Source: Colwellia sp. 12G3 | Lineage (GTDB): Bacteria; Pseudomonadota; Gammaproteobacteria; Enterobacterales; Alteromonadaceae | Direction: 5' to 3' | Assembly: GCF_002836775.1 (NCBI RefSeq) | Contig: NZ_PJAQ01000017.1 | Location: 124,001 to 188,000, forward strand | DNA: 64,000 bases | Shown: positions 27,238 to 37,737 of the stretch, piece after piece | How the letters are laid out: every line of letters begins with the position of its first letter | How positions within the stretch are numbered: position 1 is the stretch's first letter | The notes under the pieces: model-generated | The model's database searches: none | Seen by the model: the letters and a program-made list of their open reading frames with translations, nothing else | Told to the model about the DNA's origin: nothing | Made by a program: the position numbers and the translations under genes

Positions 27238-29076
27238 TTAGTTATGACGTGGTGCTTTTTCAGTACGACGAGCTGGGCGTGGTGCTTGGCTAACAACTGC
27301 TTCATCTGACGTAGTGATTGAAAGAGGTTGACGACGAACGCGCACGCCTTTCAATTGGTTAAACAAGTCAGTTGGGATACCTTTAGGTAACTGAACGAAA
27401 CTATGCTTATCATGTAAGTTAATAGCACCAATATAGCTACTATCTAGTGATATTTCATTAGCTATAGCGCCAACAATATCACCTGGACGTGCACCATGTT
27501 CTTTACCCACTTCTAAGCGGTAAGTTTGCCAATCAACATCTGTGCGGTTTACTTTAGCTTTACGTGGTTTTTCATCACGAGCTGGACGGCTATCACGAGC
27601 TGGACGGCTATCACCACCACGTGAGTCTCTACGGCTATCGCCACCACGAGAATCTCTACGGCTATCATTGCCACCACGGTCATTGCGTTCAGTACGTTCA
27701 CGCGCATCACGACGAGGCTTAGGATCTTCTTTTGGTTGAAGTGGTTGCTTCATTTGCTTTTGGTAAAGCAATGCTGCAGCAAGGTCAATCATAGAAACTT
27801 CAGATTCAGCCGCCATGCCTTCAACAATTTCACGCATGCTTGAGATATCTTTCTCTGCCACAATACTTGCAACTTCAACACGAGTACGCTCAATACGGAT
27901 TTTACCAATATCTTGGATATTTGGTAAATCGTAGTTAAGAACAGTACCATTCGTTAAACGCTCATAATGACGAATTGAGTACATTTCACGTGGACGTACA
28001 AAAGCAATTGACATACCTTCACGACCAGCGCGACCAGTACGACCAATACGGTGAACATAAGCTTCGTTATCACCAGGTAAGTCATAGTTAATTACCAAAG
28101 AGATACGAGGAATATCTAAACCACGAGCAACAACGTCTGTCGCAACTAGGATAGATGATTTACCCGATTTCATTTGGTCAATACAACGTTCACGTTGTGC
28201 TTGGTTCAAATCACCATTTAGTGCTAATGCCGGGTAGCCCGCACGCTCTAATTTTTCTGCTATATCAACAGTATCGTTACGAGTACGAACAAAGATAATC
28301 ATTGCATCGTATTCAACCACTTCAGCAATACGCTCTAATGCAGTCATTTTAGTGATACCACTAACTTTCCATGCGTACTGAGTAATGTTGGCTTTTGCTT
28401 TTTTAACAGCGGCAACTTTAATGTGCTCAGGATCTTTTAAGAAACGGTTAGCAATTTTACGAATAGCTGGTGGCATTGTTGCTGAGAATAAACACATTTG
28501 TGCAGTTTTTGGGATGTGATCCAAAATCCACTGGATGTCTTCTAAAAAGCCCATGTTTAACATTTCATCTGCTTCATCAAGCACACAAACGCGTAAATCA
28601 TCTAATTTAAGGCTTTTACGACGTAAATGGTCCATTAAACGACCAGGAGTACCAACAACAACTTGTGCTCCACGCTCTAGTTGTTGAAATTGTGGTCCAT
28701 AAGATTGGCCACCGTACAATGTAGCAACACTTAAACCTTTCATGTCTTTACCGAAAGATTCAATTGCTTCAGCAACTTGCATTGCTAATTCACGTGTAGG
28801 TGCCAAAACCATTAATTGTGGTTTTCTAAGTGATGTATCAATTTTTGCTAAGGCTGGTAAGCCAAACGCAGCGGTTTTACCCGTACCTGTTTGTGCTTCA
28901 CCTAATACGTCTTTACCTGCAAGTAATGGCGGTATAGTTAATGCTTGAATATCGGTAGCAGAGGTAAAGCCAATGGAAAGTACAGCGGATAATAAGTTTT
29001 CAGGTAAGCCTAAAGAGGCAAAAGCTACAGCTTCAGGTTCAGTTACAGTTTCGGTTTCAGTTTTTTGATCAGTCAT
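27238..29076 (-). CDS. deaD: DEAD-box cold-shock RNA helicase DeaD/CsdA
   Basis: A 612-residue ATP-dependent RNA helicase. The order is Q motif region, motif I AQTGTGKTAAFGLP, Ia PTRELAMQVA, motif II DEADEMLNMGF, motif III SATMP, motif V VATDVVARGLDIP and motif VI HRIGRTGRAGREG, then a C-terminal DbpA/CsdA-type RNA-binding domain (PGDIVGAIANEISLDSSYIGAINL). Between them lies an Arg/Asp/Gly-rich linker with tandem SRRDSRGGD and SRPARD units (about residues 455-510). It remodels ribosome-assembly and mRNA structures in the cold. Its long structured leader is listed separately. Confidence 0.96.
   Translation of the reverse strand: MTDQKTETETVTEPEAVAFASLGLPENLLSAVLSIGFTSATDIQALTIPPLLAGKDVLGEAQTGTGKTAAFGLPALAKIDTSLRKPQLMVLAPTRELAMQVAEAIESFGKDMKGLSVATLYGGQSYGPQFQQLERGAQVVVGTPGRLMDHLRRKSLKLDDLRVCVLDEADEMLNMGFLEDIQWILDHIPKTAQMCLFSATMPPAIRKIANRFLKDPEHIKVAAVKKAKANITQYAWKVSGITKMTALERIAEVVEYDAMIIFVRTRNDTVDIAEKLERAGYPALALNGDLNQAQRERCIDQMKSGKSSILVATDVVARGLDIPRISLVINYDLPGDNEAYVHRIGRTGRAGREGMSIAFVRPREMYSIRHYERLTNGTVLNYDLPNIQDIGKIRIERTRVEVASIVAEKDISSMREIVEGMAAESEVSMIDLAAALLYQKQMKQPLQPKEDPKPRRDARERTERNDRGGNDSRRDSRGGDSRRDSRGGDSRPARDSRPARDEKPRKAKVNRTDVDWQTYRLEVGKEHGARPGDIVGAIANEISLDSSYIGAINLHDKHSFVQLPKGIPTDLFNQLKGVRVRRQPLSITTSDEAVVSQAPRPARRTEKAPRHN
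27576..27665 (-). repeat. Intragenic tandem repeats in the deaD linker
   Basis: Two 18-bp units (27576-27611, encoding SRPARD twice) adjoin two near-identical 27-bp units (27612-27665, encoding SRRDSRGGD twice). The repeats are in frame and code for a basic RGG-like RNA-binding tail. Confidence 0.7.
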
Positions 29077-29457
29077 AAATAATTTTCATCTTCGCAAGGC
29101 AGGCGCATTACTTGAGCATAATTACTTGGGCGTAATTATAAAAATCAATCGCAAAGCTGCCGCCAAGTTAACTGTTCGTTAATTAGCTGCACTTTATAGC
29201 ATTTGATTTAAATTGCTAAAGTCTTAACCTGCGTAAAATATATACGAGGAAACCACCAGGAAGACTTTAGGCGCATAGCGTTCTATTGACGCTATATTTC
29301 TTGCTAATTCTAGGGGCGAATTAGCTGGCAAGTCTATTGGGCGGTAAAACCCCACTCATCTCGATAGTCTTATACATCCATTAAACTATCACTAGTTAGT
29401 ATAAGTAAGTCGCTTATCGGACTAACTTCGGCTGAAATTCATTCAACCTGTTATCGA
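29077..29457 (-). promoter_or_regulatory. Long structured 5' leader of deaD
   Basis: With a start near 29457 the deaD mRNA has a leader of about 380 nt. It contains inverted repeats able to form hairpins: ATAGCGT/ACGCTAT, AATTC/GAATT with extended CTTGC/GCAAG arms, and TAAAGTCTT/AAGACTTTA enclosing a 35-nt loop. E. coli csdA/deaD also has a very long leader involved in cold-shock control and autoregulation, so a comparable role is inferred. No ORF with support lies here. Confidence 0.55.
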
Positions 29458-29464
29458 GGCGCGC

Positions 29465-29492
29465 ATTATACAGAGATCTGATGAGTTGGCAA
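29465..29492 (-). promoter_or_regulatory. Sigma-70 promoter of deaD
   Basis: On the minus strand TTGCCA (29492-29487), a 16-bp spacer and the perfect -10 TATAAT (29470-29465). It lies directly after the PilZ-like stop codon and fires toward deaD. Confidence 0.75.
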
Positions 29493-29497
29493 GAAGT

Positions 29498-30103
29498 TTA
29501 TAAAATAATGTCTTGGTAAAAGTTAGCGTATTTTACTTTGTGCGAATTAAATATAAACTTTCTTAAGGATTCCCTGCCCTCTTGTAAGTTGTTAAATTTA
29601 GCTGCAACAATATTATCCTCGTGCCTGACTAGTTCGAGCTCAAGTTTTAAAGGCTTATCGCCAGCTAAACTCATTTCAAATGAAGACTGTTGCAGATCAA
29701 TATAATTACTGTCTGAACTAGGTACTTTAATCGTTAACCCTGTCGCCGAAAGTGACAACAACTCAATTTTTTCACCATGATAAAGATCAGTGATAGCAAC
29801 ATTTTTAGGCGTATTTACTCGCCAACTACGCTCACTGCCATTAACATCAATGATTTCAGGAGTGCCAAATTTAGGCGAGAAATCACCTTGTTCACTTATC
29901 GATAGAGAGACAGGAAACCATAATTGATAATGGCTAATTTCTGCCAACAGCGTTAGTTTACTATCCACTAAAACTTGTCTTAAATAATGTGGTACAGCTG
30001 TTTTTACACTAAGTTGGTGTTGCGAATTACTAACCATACTGTCATTTGAGGTTTCAGTAAAAATATTACTGAAAAAATCTAATTCTTCCGTCGAAAATTC
30101 CAC
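29498..30103 (-). CDS. PilZ-like domain protein
   Basis: A 201-residue cytoplasmic protein. Residues about 93-185 have a beta-barrel pattern with RSWRVNTPKNVAITDL and ELLSLSATGLTIKV, resembling the RxxxR and D/NxSxxG halves of a PilZ cyclic-di-GMP-binding domain, although the first motif is weak here. The N-terminal 90 residues are not recognised. It lies 119 bp downstream of the Lon-like protease on the same strand and may be co-transcribed. Whether it binds c-di-GMP is open. Confidence 0.6.
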   Translation of the reverse strand: MEFSTEELDFFSNIFTETSNDSMVSNSQHQLSVKTAVPHYLRQVLVDSKLTLLAEISHYQLWFPVSLSISEQGDFSPKFGTPEIIDVNGSERSWRVNTPKNVAITDLYHGEKIELLSLSATGLTIKVPSSDSNYIDLQQSSFEMSLAGDKPLKLELELVRHEDNIVAAKFNNLQEGRESLRKFIFNSHKVKYANFYQDIIL

Positions 30104-30222
30104 TTGAATTTCATACCGCTTGTTGTTTTTATGTTAACAACTTTAACAAGAATATTATGTAAGTGCAATTATCGACCAATTAAGGTTGTTTTTTCATCCA
30201 AAAAAGCAACTGACCACTCATA

Positions 30223-32640
30223 TTACTCTTCATCGCCATTAAGTATATCAGCAAAATTTTCAAGTTTATCTAGCGCTAAACCATGAATAGATTTACGGGG
30301 GTAGCGTCCTGTTTTACTCATAACACCGGCCTCAACCTTCATCAATAATTCTAATGATTGATCAATTGTTTCAACCGCATGTATGGAAAACTCTCCGCGA
30401 GATACCGCATTAATCACTTCATCATTTAGCATTAAGTTAATCACGTTCGTTTTTGGAATAATGACCCCTTGTGTCCCTGTTAAACCTTTATCTTTGCATA
30501 ACTGGAAGAAGCCTTCTATCTTCTCATTAACACCGCCAATCGATTGCACTTCACCGTGCTGGTTGATTGAACCTGTTATCGCAAGACTTTGATCTATCGG
30601 TAATAAGGTAATAGCAGAAATAAGCGCACAAAGCTCTGCCATTGAGGCACTATCACCGTCTATATGACCGTAAGATTGCTCTATAGCAATATTTGCAGAA
30701 ATACTAACAGGGAATGTTTGCCCATATTTATGACCTAAGTAGCCAGTTAAAAGTAGAACACCTTTAGAGTGAATAGACTTGCCTAAATCGACTTCTCGTT
30801 CAATATCGGTAACGCCTTCACTACCGGCATAAACAGTTGCGGTTATACGTGCAGGGGTACCAAAAACACTATCACCAATCTCAAGTACCGTTAAGCCATT
30901 CACTTTACCTATAAACTCACCTTCCGTACTGATTAATACCTGTTGCTCTTTAATCTCACTGAGCCAGGTTTCACTTAATCGTCCGATACGTCGTTTTTTC
31001 GCTGCTTGTGCTAAAGCGATATGCTGGGCGGTTAGTAATCCTTTACCTCCTTGCTTTTGCCAACAGTAATTGGCTTCATCAAGTAGATCGTTTACTTGAA
31101 CGATGTTTGCTGAAATTTTATGCTTATGCTCGCCTCGCCTAAGGGCATAACGAACTAACTCTAATACGGCTTCATCACTCACCACAGGATAATTATGTTT
31201 ATCAGCCCGTTGCCTAATCAATTGCCCAAACGCAATTAAATTACTATCTGTTTTATCAAGATGACGGTCAAAATCGGCTAAGACCCTAAACAGCTCAGTA
31301 AACTCTTGGTCATAATCTTGTAAGGTATAATAAATTTCGGCATCACCTAATAATATCACTTTAACCTGCAAGGGAATTTTTTCTGGCTGTAAACTATAGC
31401 CACTAGATGGACTAAATTCAGAATAGGGATTCTCAATGGTGATTTGCTGAGTCTTCAAAGCGAGCTTCAAACGCGACCAAACCATAGGTTGACTTAACAC
31501 CTTTTCGGCATCTAATAATAAGTAACCGCCATTAGACTTATGTAATGCACCAGGTCTAATTAGTCGATAACTGGTATAACTACCGCCTTGAAAGCTAGTA
31601 TAATCTACATGCCCAAATAAATTTTGATACGTTGGGTTCTGCTCATAAACCACTGGCGCTCCTTGATTTTCCTCACGTGGCACAAGTAGTTTTGGTAAAA
31701 AATATTCCACCATTAACTTACGTAATTCTTTGTCTGTTGGTGTATCGTCAGATTCGTTTACTAAAACCTCTAAGATTACATCTACCACATGGTTTTTCAC
31801 TTTAGCTAAATATTTTAATACACCTTCATTTTCACTAAATTCATTTTCTAATTCTTCTATATAAGGTTTGATAACCTTCTCAGCAGTGTCATTTTTAAGT
31901 TTTCGTAATTGCTCAAACGAAAGCCGCTTCCATAAAGGTAGCTCTAATAATTGCTCCGAAAGTACTTCTTCTAAGTCACTTAAACATTTATAAAACTTAG
32001 TCCGTTCCTCTTCAGTTAACTTAGAGAAGTCTTTATCACTCAATGGCTTACCATCGACCAAAGGCGCAAAACCTACTTCACCATCTTCTTCATACAAAAC
32101 AACGTTATCTTTGAGGGCAAGCTCTTCAACAACGGCGATGGCTTGGTCGTATTTTTGATTAAATTCTCTATCAATGGCTGACTTTTGTCTTTGGTAGCCT
32201 GGATTATCAAAAACCTCAGGAAACAAACTGAGTAAACCATCAATAAATTTATTCATGCTCATCAATAATTGTTTGCCACCACCTGGCTTAACTGACAAGG
32301 TTAATGGAATATGGCTTTCGTCAAAATTATTGGTATAACACCATTCATCTGGTGAGGTTTGCGCGGCGGCAAGAGAGGTTAACATTTGCTTAATTAACGT
32401 TTGTCGGCCGGTGCCATGCTCACCTAGCGCAAAAACATTAAAGCCGATTGCAGACATTGACAAACCAAATTCTAATGCTTCTTTTGCCCTTTCATGGCCA
32501 ACAAAACTTTGAGCGGTAACGTCATCGAGCTTGCTGACTAATTTTTTATCATCAGAAAATAAGGAAGCTGACAAAGGAGAAGTTAGATCATCAGCAACTA
32601 GGCGAGTTTGATCAGCAAGGCAAGCTGGAGTTTTAGTCAT
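30223..32640 (-). CDS. Lon-like (LonB/YcbZ type) ATP-dependent protease
   Basis: An 805-residue protein. An AAA+ region with GEHGTGRQTLIKQM (Walker A like, about residues 72-85) is interrupted by a helical insertion (about 150-300). The C-terminal Lon protease domain has the catalytic Ser in HIDGDSASMAELCAL and the Lys in SIGGVNEKIEGFF, forming the Ser-Lys dyad. The N-terminal Lon substrate domain is absent, which separates it from LonA. E. coli YcbZ is the nearest familiar relative. It probably degrades specific cytoplasmic substrates. Walker A is atypical (GxxGTGRQT with Arg for Lys), so ATPase activity should be checked. Confidence 0.88.
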   Translation of the reverse strand: MTKTPACLADQTRLVADDLTSPLSASLFSDDKKLVSKLDDVTAQSFVGHERAKEALEFGLSMSAIGFNVFALGEHGTGRQTLIKQMLTSLAAAQTSPDEWCYTNNFDESHIPLTLSVKPGGGKQLLMSMNKFIDGLLSLFPEVFDNPGYQRQKSAIDREFNQKYDQAIAVVEELALKDNVVLYEEDGEVGFAPLVDGKPLSDKDFSKLTEEERTKFYKCLSDLEEVLSEQLLELPLWKRLSFEQLRKLKNDTAEKVIKPYIEELENEFSENEGVLKYLAKVKNHVVDVILEVLVNESDDTPTDKELRKLMVEYFLPKLLVPREENQGAPVVYEQNPTYQNLFGHVDYTSFQGGSYTSYRLIRPGALHKSNGGYLLLDAEKVLSQPMVWSRLKLALKTQQITIENPYSEFSPSSGYSLQPEKIPLQVKVILLGDAEIYYTLQDYDQEFTELFRVLADFDRHLDKTDSNLIAFGQLIRQRADKHNYPVVSDEAVLELVRYALRRGEHKHKISANIVQVNDLLDEANYCWQKQGGKGLLTAQHIALAQAAKKRRIGRLSETWLSEIKEQQVLISTEGEFIGKVNGLTVLEIGDSVFGTPARITATVYAGSEGVTDIEREVDLGKSIHSKGVLLLTGYLGHKYGQTFPVSISANIAIEQSYGHIDGDSASMAELCALISAITLLPIDQSLAITGSINQHGEVQSIGGVNEKIEGFFQLCKDKGLTGTQGVIIPKTNVINLMLNDEVINAVSRGEFSIHAVETIDQSLELLMKVEAGVMSKTGRYPRKSIHGLALDKLENFADILNGDEE

Positions 32641-32790
32641 GTAAATCCTTTAAAGAGCGTTTTTGAGTCTCGCTCTTAATAATAAAAGTATGAACGTTTA
32701 CGTATCAACATCAATGTATCGAAACTAACGTATCGAAATTTTGGCGATAGTGTACTTGTTAACATTTTGGCTAACAAGTTGATTGTAATA

Positions 32791-33276
32791 TTACGGGTTG
32801 AGTGGGAGACGAATAAAGTCTGTTGAACCGCAGTGAACACACTCACCAATCTGACTAAAATGCACTATGGTAGTTATTTCATCGCATTGTTCACATTGCA
32901 ATTCTCCAAAACCAATGAAGTCGCCACTTTTGTATAAGCCATCATGGTTAAAGTCATCAACCAGCTCTGCCCATTCCACTTGTGATTTATCTGTTAACTT
33001 AGCGAGGTTATCCCACAAGGTTTCATTTAATAAACCTAGATAGACTGAGTTTTCGGCTTGTGTTCGATTTAGTTGATAAAAGTCATGCAGATCATATTTT
33101 AAATTATCAATAAATTGCTGTAATTTTTCTTCAGACATTGTTTCAGCGGCACTCGCATATAACTTAGCCTGTTTAATAAACTCGTCAATGTGTGGCTTTT
33201 GCTCAACTTTTACTTCAACTAACCAGTCATTAAGTTTTCTATAAATATCAGCAAAGTAATCATTTTGTTGTGACAT
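32791..33276 (-). CDS. ybeL: YbeL-like zinc-ribbon protein (DUF1451)
   Basis: A 161-residue protein with an acidic helical N-terminal part and a C-terminal zinc ribbon, CEQCDEITTIVHF and CVHCGSTDF (two CxxC pairs at about residues 128-131 and 147-150). It matches E. coli YbeL in length and in position: next to leuS, transcribed divergently. Function is unknown. Confidence 0.85.
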   Translation of the reverse strand: MSQQNDYFADIYRKLNDWLVEVKVEQKPHIDEFIKQAKLYASAAETMSEEKLQQFIDNLKYDLHDFYQLNRTQAENSVYLGLLNETLWDNLAKLTDKSQVEWAELVDDFNHDGLYKSGDFIGFGELQCEQCDEITTIVHFSQIGECVHCGSTDFIRLPLNP

Positions 33277-33480
33277 TAGTATTCTCCCTTAAAAGTATTA
33301 CTTTAACTATAGGTTCAAGTATAGGAAAAGTTATAGCTTACGCTTAATTATGCTTGTTGTTACCCCGTTACATAAGGTATTCTACTGCGATAAATCACAT
33401 CGATTGTCCTCTGTTTATGCCGCTTTACGTCGCGAAACAAGCAATTCGGTAACACCTTAAAAGCATTAGAGAAAGTCTTA

Positions 33481-36072
33481 ATGGAAGCCATTTATAATCC
33501 CCAAGCGATTGAAGCAACAGTACAAAAATTTTGGACTGATAACAACACCTTTCAAGCTATTGAAAATCCAGATAAAGAAAAATTTTACTGCTTAGCTATG
33601 TTTCCTTACCCAAGTGGTCGATTACACATGGGTCATGTACGCAACTACAGCTTAGGTGATGTAATTTCTCGCTACCAACGTATGCAGGGCAAAAATGTCA
33701 TGCAACCTATGGGTTGGGATGCCTTTGGTTTACCCGCTGAAAACGCTGCAATTAAGAACAAAACCGCGCCAGGAAAATGGACATACGAAAATATTGACTA
33801 CATGCGTAATCAATTACAATCACTTGGTTTTGGTTATGATTGGGGCCGTGAATTAGCGACATGTAAACCTGATTACTATCGCTGGGAGCAGTGGTTTTTC
33901 ACTCAACTTTTTGAGAAAGGTTTAGTCTATAAGAAAAATGCCACGGTAAACTGGGATCCAGTCGATCAAACGGTTTTAGCGAACGAACAAGTTATTGACG
34001 GTAGAGGTTGGCGCTCTGGTGCGCTAGTAGAGCGTAAGCAAATTCCACAATGGTTTATTAAGATTACTGATTACGCTGAAGAGTTACTTGATGATTTAGA
34101 TAAATTAACCGAGTGGCCTGAGCAAGTAAAAACTATGCAACGTAACTGGATTGGTCGCTCTCAAGGTGTTGAGATGACTTTTGAGGTTGCCGAGTCCACA
34201 GAAAGTTTTGATATTTATACTACCCGACCTGACACGTTAATGGGTGTGACTTATGTCGCACTTGCTGCTCAGCATCCATTAGCAGTAGCTGCCGCGATAG
34301 ATAATGCAGATTTAGCGGCTTTTATTGATGAATGTAAAAACAGTAAAACCACTGAAGCCGATATGGCTGCAATGGAAAAGAAAGGTGTCGATACCGGTCT
34401 TAAAGCTATTCACCCACTTACCGGTAAATTAGTGCCTGTCTGGGCTGCTAACTTTGTGCTAATGGATTATGGCTCAGGGGCTGTAATGTCGGTACCAGGT
34501 CATGACCAGCGAGATTATGAATTTGCGATTAAATATGGTTTAGCCATCGAGCAAGTCATTGCAGGCCAAGAATCTGATGATATTAACAAGGCTGCTATCA
34601 CAGAAAAATCTACGTTAATCAATTCTGGTGAATTTGATGGCTTAGATTTCGAAGCCGCGTTTAAAGCCATCAGCGATAAGTTGATCAGCGAAAGCAAAGG
34701 TAAAACGACTACTAACTACCGTTTACGTGATTGGGGTGTTTCTCGCCAACGTTATTGGGGTACGCCAATTCCAATGCTTAACCTTGCCAACGGTGAATCA
34801 GTACCGGTACCAACAAATGAATTACCGGTAGTATTACCAGAAGACGTGGTAATGAATGGTACTACGTCACCGATTAAAGCGGATCCAGAATGGGCCAAAA
34901 CCACTTATAACGGTGAAGAAGCTTTACGTGAAACAGATACTTTTGATACCTTTATGGAATCATCTTGGTATTACGCACGTTATTGTTCACCAAATGATGA
35001 CACCCAAATGATTGATCCTGCTAAAGCAAACTATTGGTTACCAGTAGATCAATATATTGGTGGTATCGAACATGCAATATTGCATTTATTATACTCACGT
35101 TTTTTCCATAAATTATTACGTGATGTTGGCTTAGTTGACTGTGACGAACCGTTTAAAAAGCTTTTATGTCAGGGCATGGTTTTAGCTGAGACATATTATC
35201 GTGAAGCTGACAATGGTGGTCAAGAGTGGATTGCACCAACAGATGTTTCAGTAGAACGTGACGACAAAGGCAATATCACCTCATCAATTAGTAAAATTGA
35301 TGGCCTACCTGTGTTATCTGCCGGTATGAGCAAAATGTCTAAATCGAAAAATAATGGTATTGACCCGCAGGAAGTTATCGAGAAATACGGTGCTGATACG
35401 GTACGTTTATTTATCATGTTCACTTCACCACCAGAGCAAACTTTAGAATGGTCTGATGCCGGTGTTGAAGGCGCACATCGTTTTGTTAAACGTGTTTATA
35501 AATTAGCGCATGACTTTGTTGAAAGTACGAGTAACTCACCTGTTGTTGATATTGCGACGTTAACATTAAATGCTGGTCATAAAAAATTACGTCGTGAATT
35601 GCATAAAACGATTGCCAAAGTAACCGATGATATTGGTCGCCGAAATACGTTCAACACTGCAATAGCTGCCATCATGGAATTAATGAATCACTTGGGTAAA
35701 GCTAAGCTAGACAGTGATGAAGATAAAGCAATAATGCAAGAAGCTGTTCGCGCCGTGGTATTAATGCTAACGCCAATCACCCCACATCTTTGTCACAATT
35801 TATGGCAATTAGTTAGCGGAAGTGATGTTAATGTAGAAGATGCTAACTGGCCGGTAGTTGACGAAACAGCTTTAGTTGAAGACGAGAAACTTATTATTGT
35901 ACAAGTCAATGGTAAGTTACGCGCAAAAATTACTGTTGCCGCCGATGCAAGTAAAGAAGTTGTTGAAGCGCTTGGCTTAAATGATGAAAGTGTATTGAAA
36001 TTTACCGAAGGTAATACCATACGCAAAGTGATTTATATCCCAGGTAAGTTACTTAATATTGTTGCCAACTAA
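33481..36072 (+). CDS. leuS: Leucyl-tRNA synthetase
   Basis: An 863-residue class I synthetase that charges tRNA-Leu. The HIGH-type motif reads HMGH in [14 protein letters not shown] (about residue 50), and the KMSKS motif is present in [13 protein letters not shown] (about residue 622). An editing (CP1) domain contains [16 protein letters not shown]. Length and C-terminal domain match the E. coli enzyme. It opens a conserved gene run through lipA and is divergent from ybeL. Confidence 0.98.
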   Translation: MEAIYNPQAIEATVQKFWTDNNTFQAIENPDKEKFYCLAMFPYPSGRLHMGHVRNYSLGDVISRYQRMQGKNVMQPMGWDAFGLPAENAAIKNKTAPGKWTYENIDYMRNQLQSLGFGYDWGRELATCKPDYYRWEQWFFTQLFEKGLVYKKNATVNWDPVDQTVLANEQVIDGRGWRSGALVERKQIPQWFIKITDYAEELLDDLDKLTEWPEQVKTMQRNWIGRSQGVEMTFEVAESTESFDIYTTRPDTLMGVTYVALAAQHPLAVAAAIDNADLAAFIDECKNSKTTEADMAAMEKKGVDTGLKAIHPLTGKLVPVWAANFVLMDYGSGAVMSVPGHDQRDYEFAIKYGLAIEQVIAGQESDDINKAAITEKSTLINSGEFDGLDFEAAFKAISDKLISESKGKTTTNYRLRDWGVSRQRYWGTPIPMLNLANGESVPVPTNELPVVLPEDVVMNGTTSPIKADPEWAKTTYNGEEALRETDTFDTFMESSWYYARYCSPNDDTQMIDPAKANYWLPVDQYIGGIEHAILHLLYSRFFHKLLRDVGLVDCDEPFKKLLCQGMVLAETYYREADNGGQEWIAPTDVSVERDDKGNITSSISKIDGLPVLSAGMSKMSKSKNNGIDPQEVIEKYGADTVRLFIMFTSPPEQTLEWSDAGVEGAHRFVKRVYKLAHDFVESTSNSPVVDIATLTLNAGHKKLRRELHKTIAKVTDDIGRRNTFNTAIAAIMELMNHLGKAKLDSDEDKAIMQEAVRAVVLMLTPITPHLCHNLWQLVSGSDVNVEDANWPVVDETALVEDEKLIIVQVNGKLRAKITVAADASKEVVEALGLNDESVLKFTEGNTIRKVIYIPGKLLNIVAN

Positions 36073-36086
36073 CAGGTACATGATAA

Positions 36087-36590
36087 ATGTATAAATTAAG
36101 CCTTGCCATTAAGAGCTTAATTATCGCCCTGTTAACCACAAGCTTATTAACCGCTTGTGGTTTTCAACTCCGCGGTGATTATCTACTCGATGATGACTTA
36201 CAAACACTTTATCTTAGTTCTACTGATGTTCACGGTGAGTTGACGCGATTAGTTAAGCTCAACTTAACGCACAACCAAGTTAACGTGTTAAAACATTCGA
36301 AAACTGACATTCCTGAATTACGTATTATTTCAGATAAGTTAGATAGACGAACATTATCATTATTTACTAATGGTCAAGTGGCTGAGTATGAGCTGATATA
36401 TTCAGTGCATTATCAAGTACGCTTCGCTGGTGAAGATGCCAAAGACTTTCGCTTTGAGCTTTATCGGGATTATCAGGACGATCCTAATTTAGCCCTAGCA
36501 AAAAGTCGTGAGTTGTCGTTATTGTTAAGTGAAATGAGAACGTCTGGTGCTGATAAAATATTACGTGATTTAGCAAGAATTCAACGCTAA
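36087..36590 (+). CDS. lptE: LPS-assembly lipoprotein LptE
   Basis: A 167-residue outer-membrane lipoprotein. The signal peptide ends at the lipobox LTAC, followed by GFQLRGDYLL, the conserved start of mature LptE. It plugs the LptD barrel and helps insert lipopolysaccharide. It starts 15 bp after leuS, as in E. coli. Confidence 0.93.
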   Translation: MYKLSLAIKSLIIALLTTSLLTACGFQLRGDYLLDDDLQTLYLSSTDVHGELTRLVKLNLTHNQVNVLKHSKTDIPELRIISDKLDRRTLSLFTNGQVAEYELIYSVHYQVRFAGEDAKDFRFELYRDYQDDPNLALAKSRELSLLLSEMRTSGADKILRDLARIQR

Positions 36591-36665
36591 TACTTCGTGA
36601 TTTTATTTTGTTAACATTAACACTCGCTGTAAAGCTTGCATTTTATAACTAATTAAAAGGCCTTC

Positions 36666-37730
36666 ATGAAAATTTACCACAACCAGCTAGACAATACTCT
36701 ACGACAGGGTTTTAAACCTGTTTGGTTGGTTTTTGGTGATGAGCCTTGGCAAAAAAACAACAGCTTAACGGCTATTAAAAACCATGCAAAAAGCCAAGGT
36801 TTTAGTGAAATTATTCGATTTAGTAGTGATACTAGTTTTGATTGGCAACAACTACTTGATGAATATCAATCGTTAAGCCTGTTTGCCAGCCAACGTATTA
36901 TTGAAGTTGAATTAACCTCTGTTAAAGTGGGTGATGCCGGTAATAAAGCACTACTCGCATTAGCTGAACGACTAACACAAGACGCTAATAGTGGTCATGC
37001 TCCACAAGATGTCATTTTTATATTACATGGCGAAAAGTTGGATGCCGCGAGTGCCAATAGAAAGTGGTTTAAGAGTCTGACCCAATTAGGCTGCTATTTG
37101 CCCTTATATGATATTGAACTAAAGGCTATGCCTCAATGGTTAAATAATCAAGCAAGACAGTTGCAACTCAATATATCACCTGAATTAAATGCGCTACTTA
37201 TTGAACTATTTGAAGGTAATTTACTTGCCCTTACCCAAGAGTTAGATAAGCTTGTACTTCTCTTTGGTTCTCAACCTATTAGTATTGAGCAAGCTGAGCA
37301 GCTAATCATTAAACAGGCGAAGTTTAACCCTTTTCAAGTTATCGATGCTTTATTGCGAGGGGATTGTGCTAAATGTATCACTATGCTTGATCAGCTGCAG
37401 CAAGAAGGCATGGCACCAGCCCAATTAATTTGGGTCTTCCATAAAGAAATAAACCAGTTATACCTCATGTTAAATCAATTAGCTCAAGGTGAAAGTGTTG
37501 CTAATATTTATAAGCAATATCGTATTTGGGATAAACGTAAACCTTTGTACCAGCATGCCTTAACTCACATCAAACTTGATAATGTAAAGCGTGCTATGGC
37601 ACGCATAGCAGATATTGATTTATTAAGTAAAACCAGCAGTGAATTTAATATTTTCATCTTATTAGCTGATTTATGTATTACCTTATATCACGGTGAAAAA
37701 ACAGCAGCTTTTAGCCTTAACTATGGCTGA
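36666..37730 (+). CDS. holA: DNA polymerase III delta subunit
   Basis: A 354-residue clamp-loader wrench subunit. The family features LVFGDEPWQKNNSLTAIK near the start, LFASQRIIEVEL, and the C-terminal region QLIWVFHKEINQLYLM are present. It opens the beta clamp within the gamma/tau complex. It lies between lptE and nadD, the standard order. nadD may begin inside its last codons. Confidence 0.93.
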   Translation: MKIYHNQLDNTLRQGFKPVWLVFGDEPWQKNNSLTAIKNHAKSQGFSEIIRFSSDTSFDWQQLLDEYQSLSLFASQRIIEVELTSVKVGDAGNKALLALAERLTQDANSGHAPQDVIFILHGEKLDAASANRKWFKSLTQLGCYLPLYDIELKAMPQWLNNQARQLQLNISPELNALLIELFEGNLLALTQELDKLVLLFGSQPISIEQAEQLIIKQAKFNPFQVIDALLRGDCAKCITMLDQLQQEGMAPAQLIWVFHKEINQLYLMLNQLAQGESVANIYKQYRIWDKRKPLYQHALTHIKLDNVKRAMARIADIDLLSKTSSEFNIFILLADLCITLYHGEKTAAFSLNYG

Positions 37731-37737
37731 TGTTATT

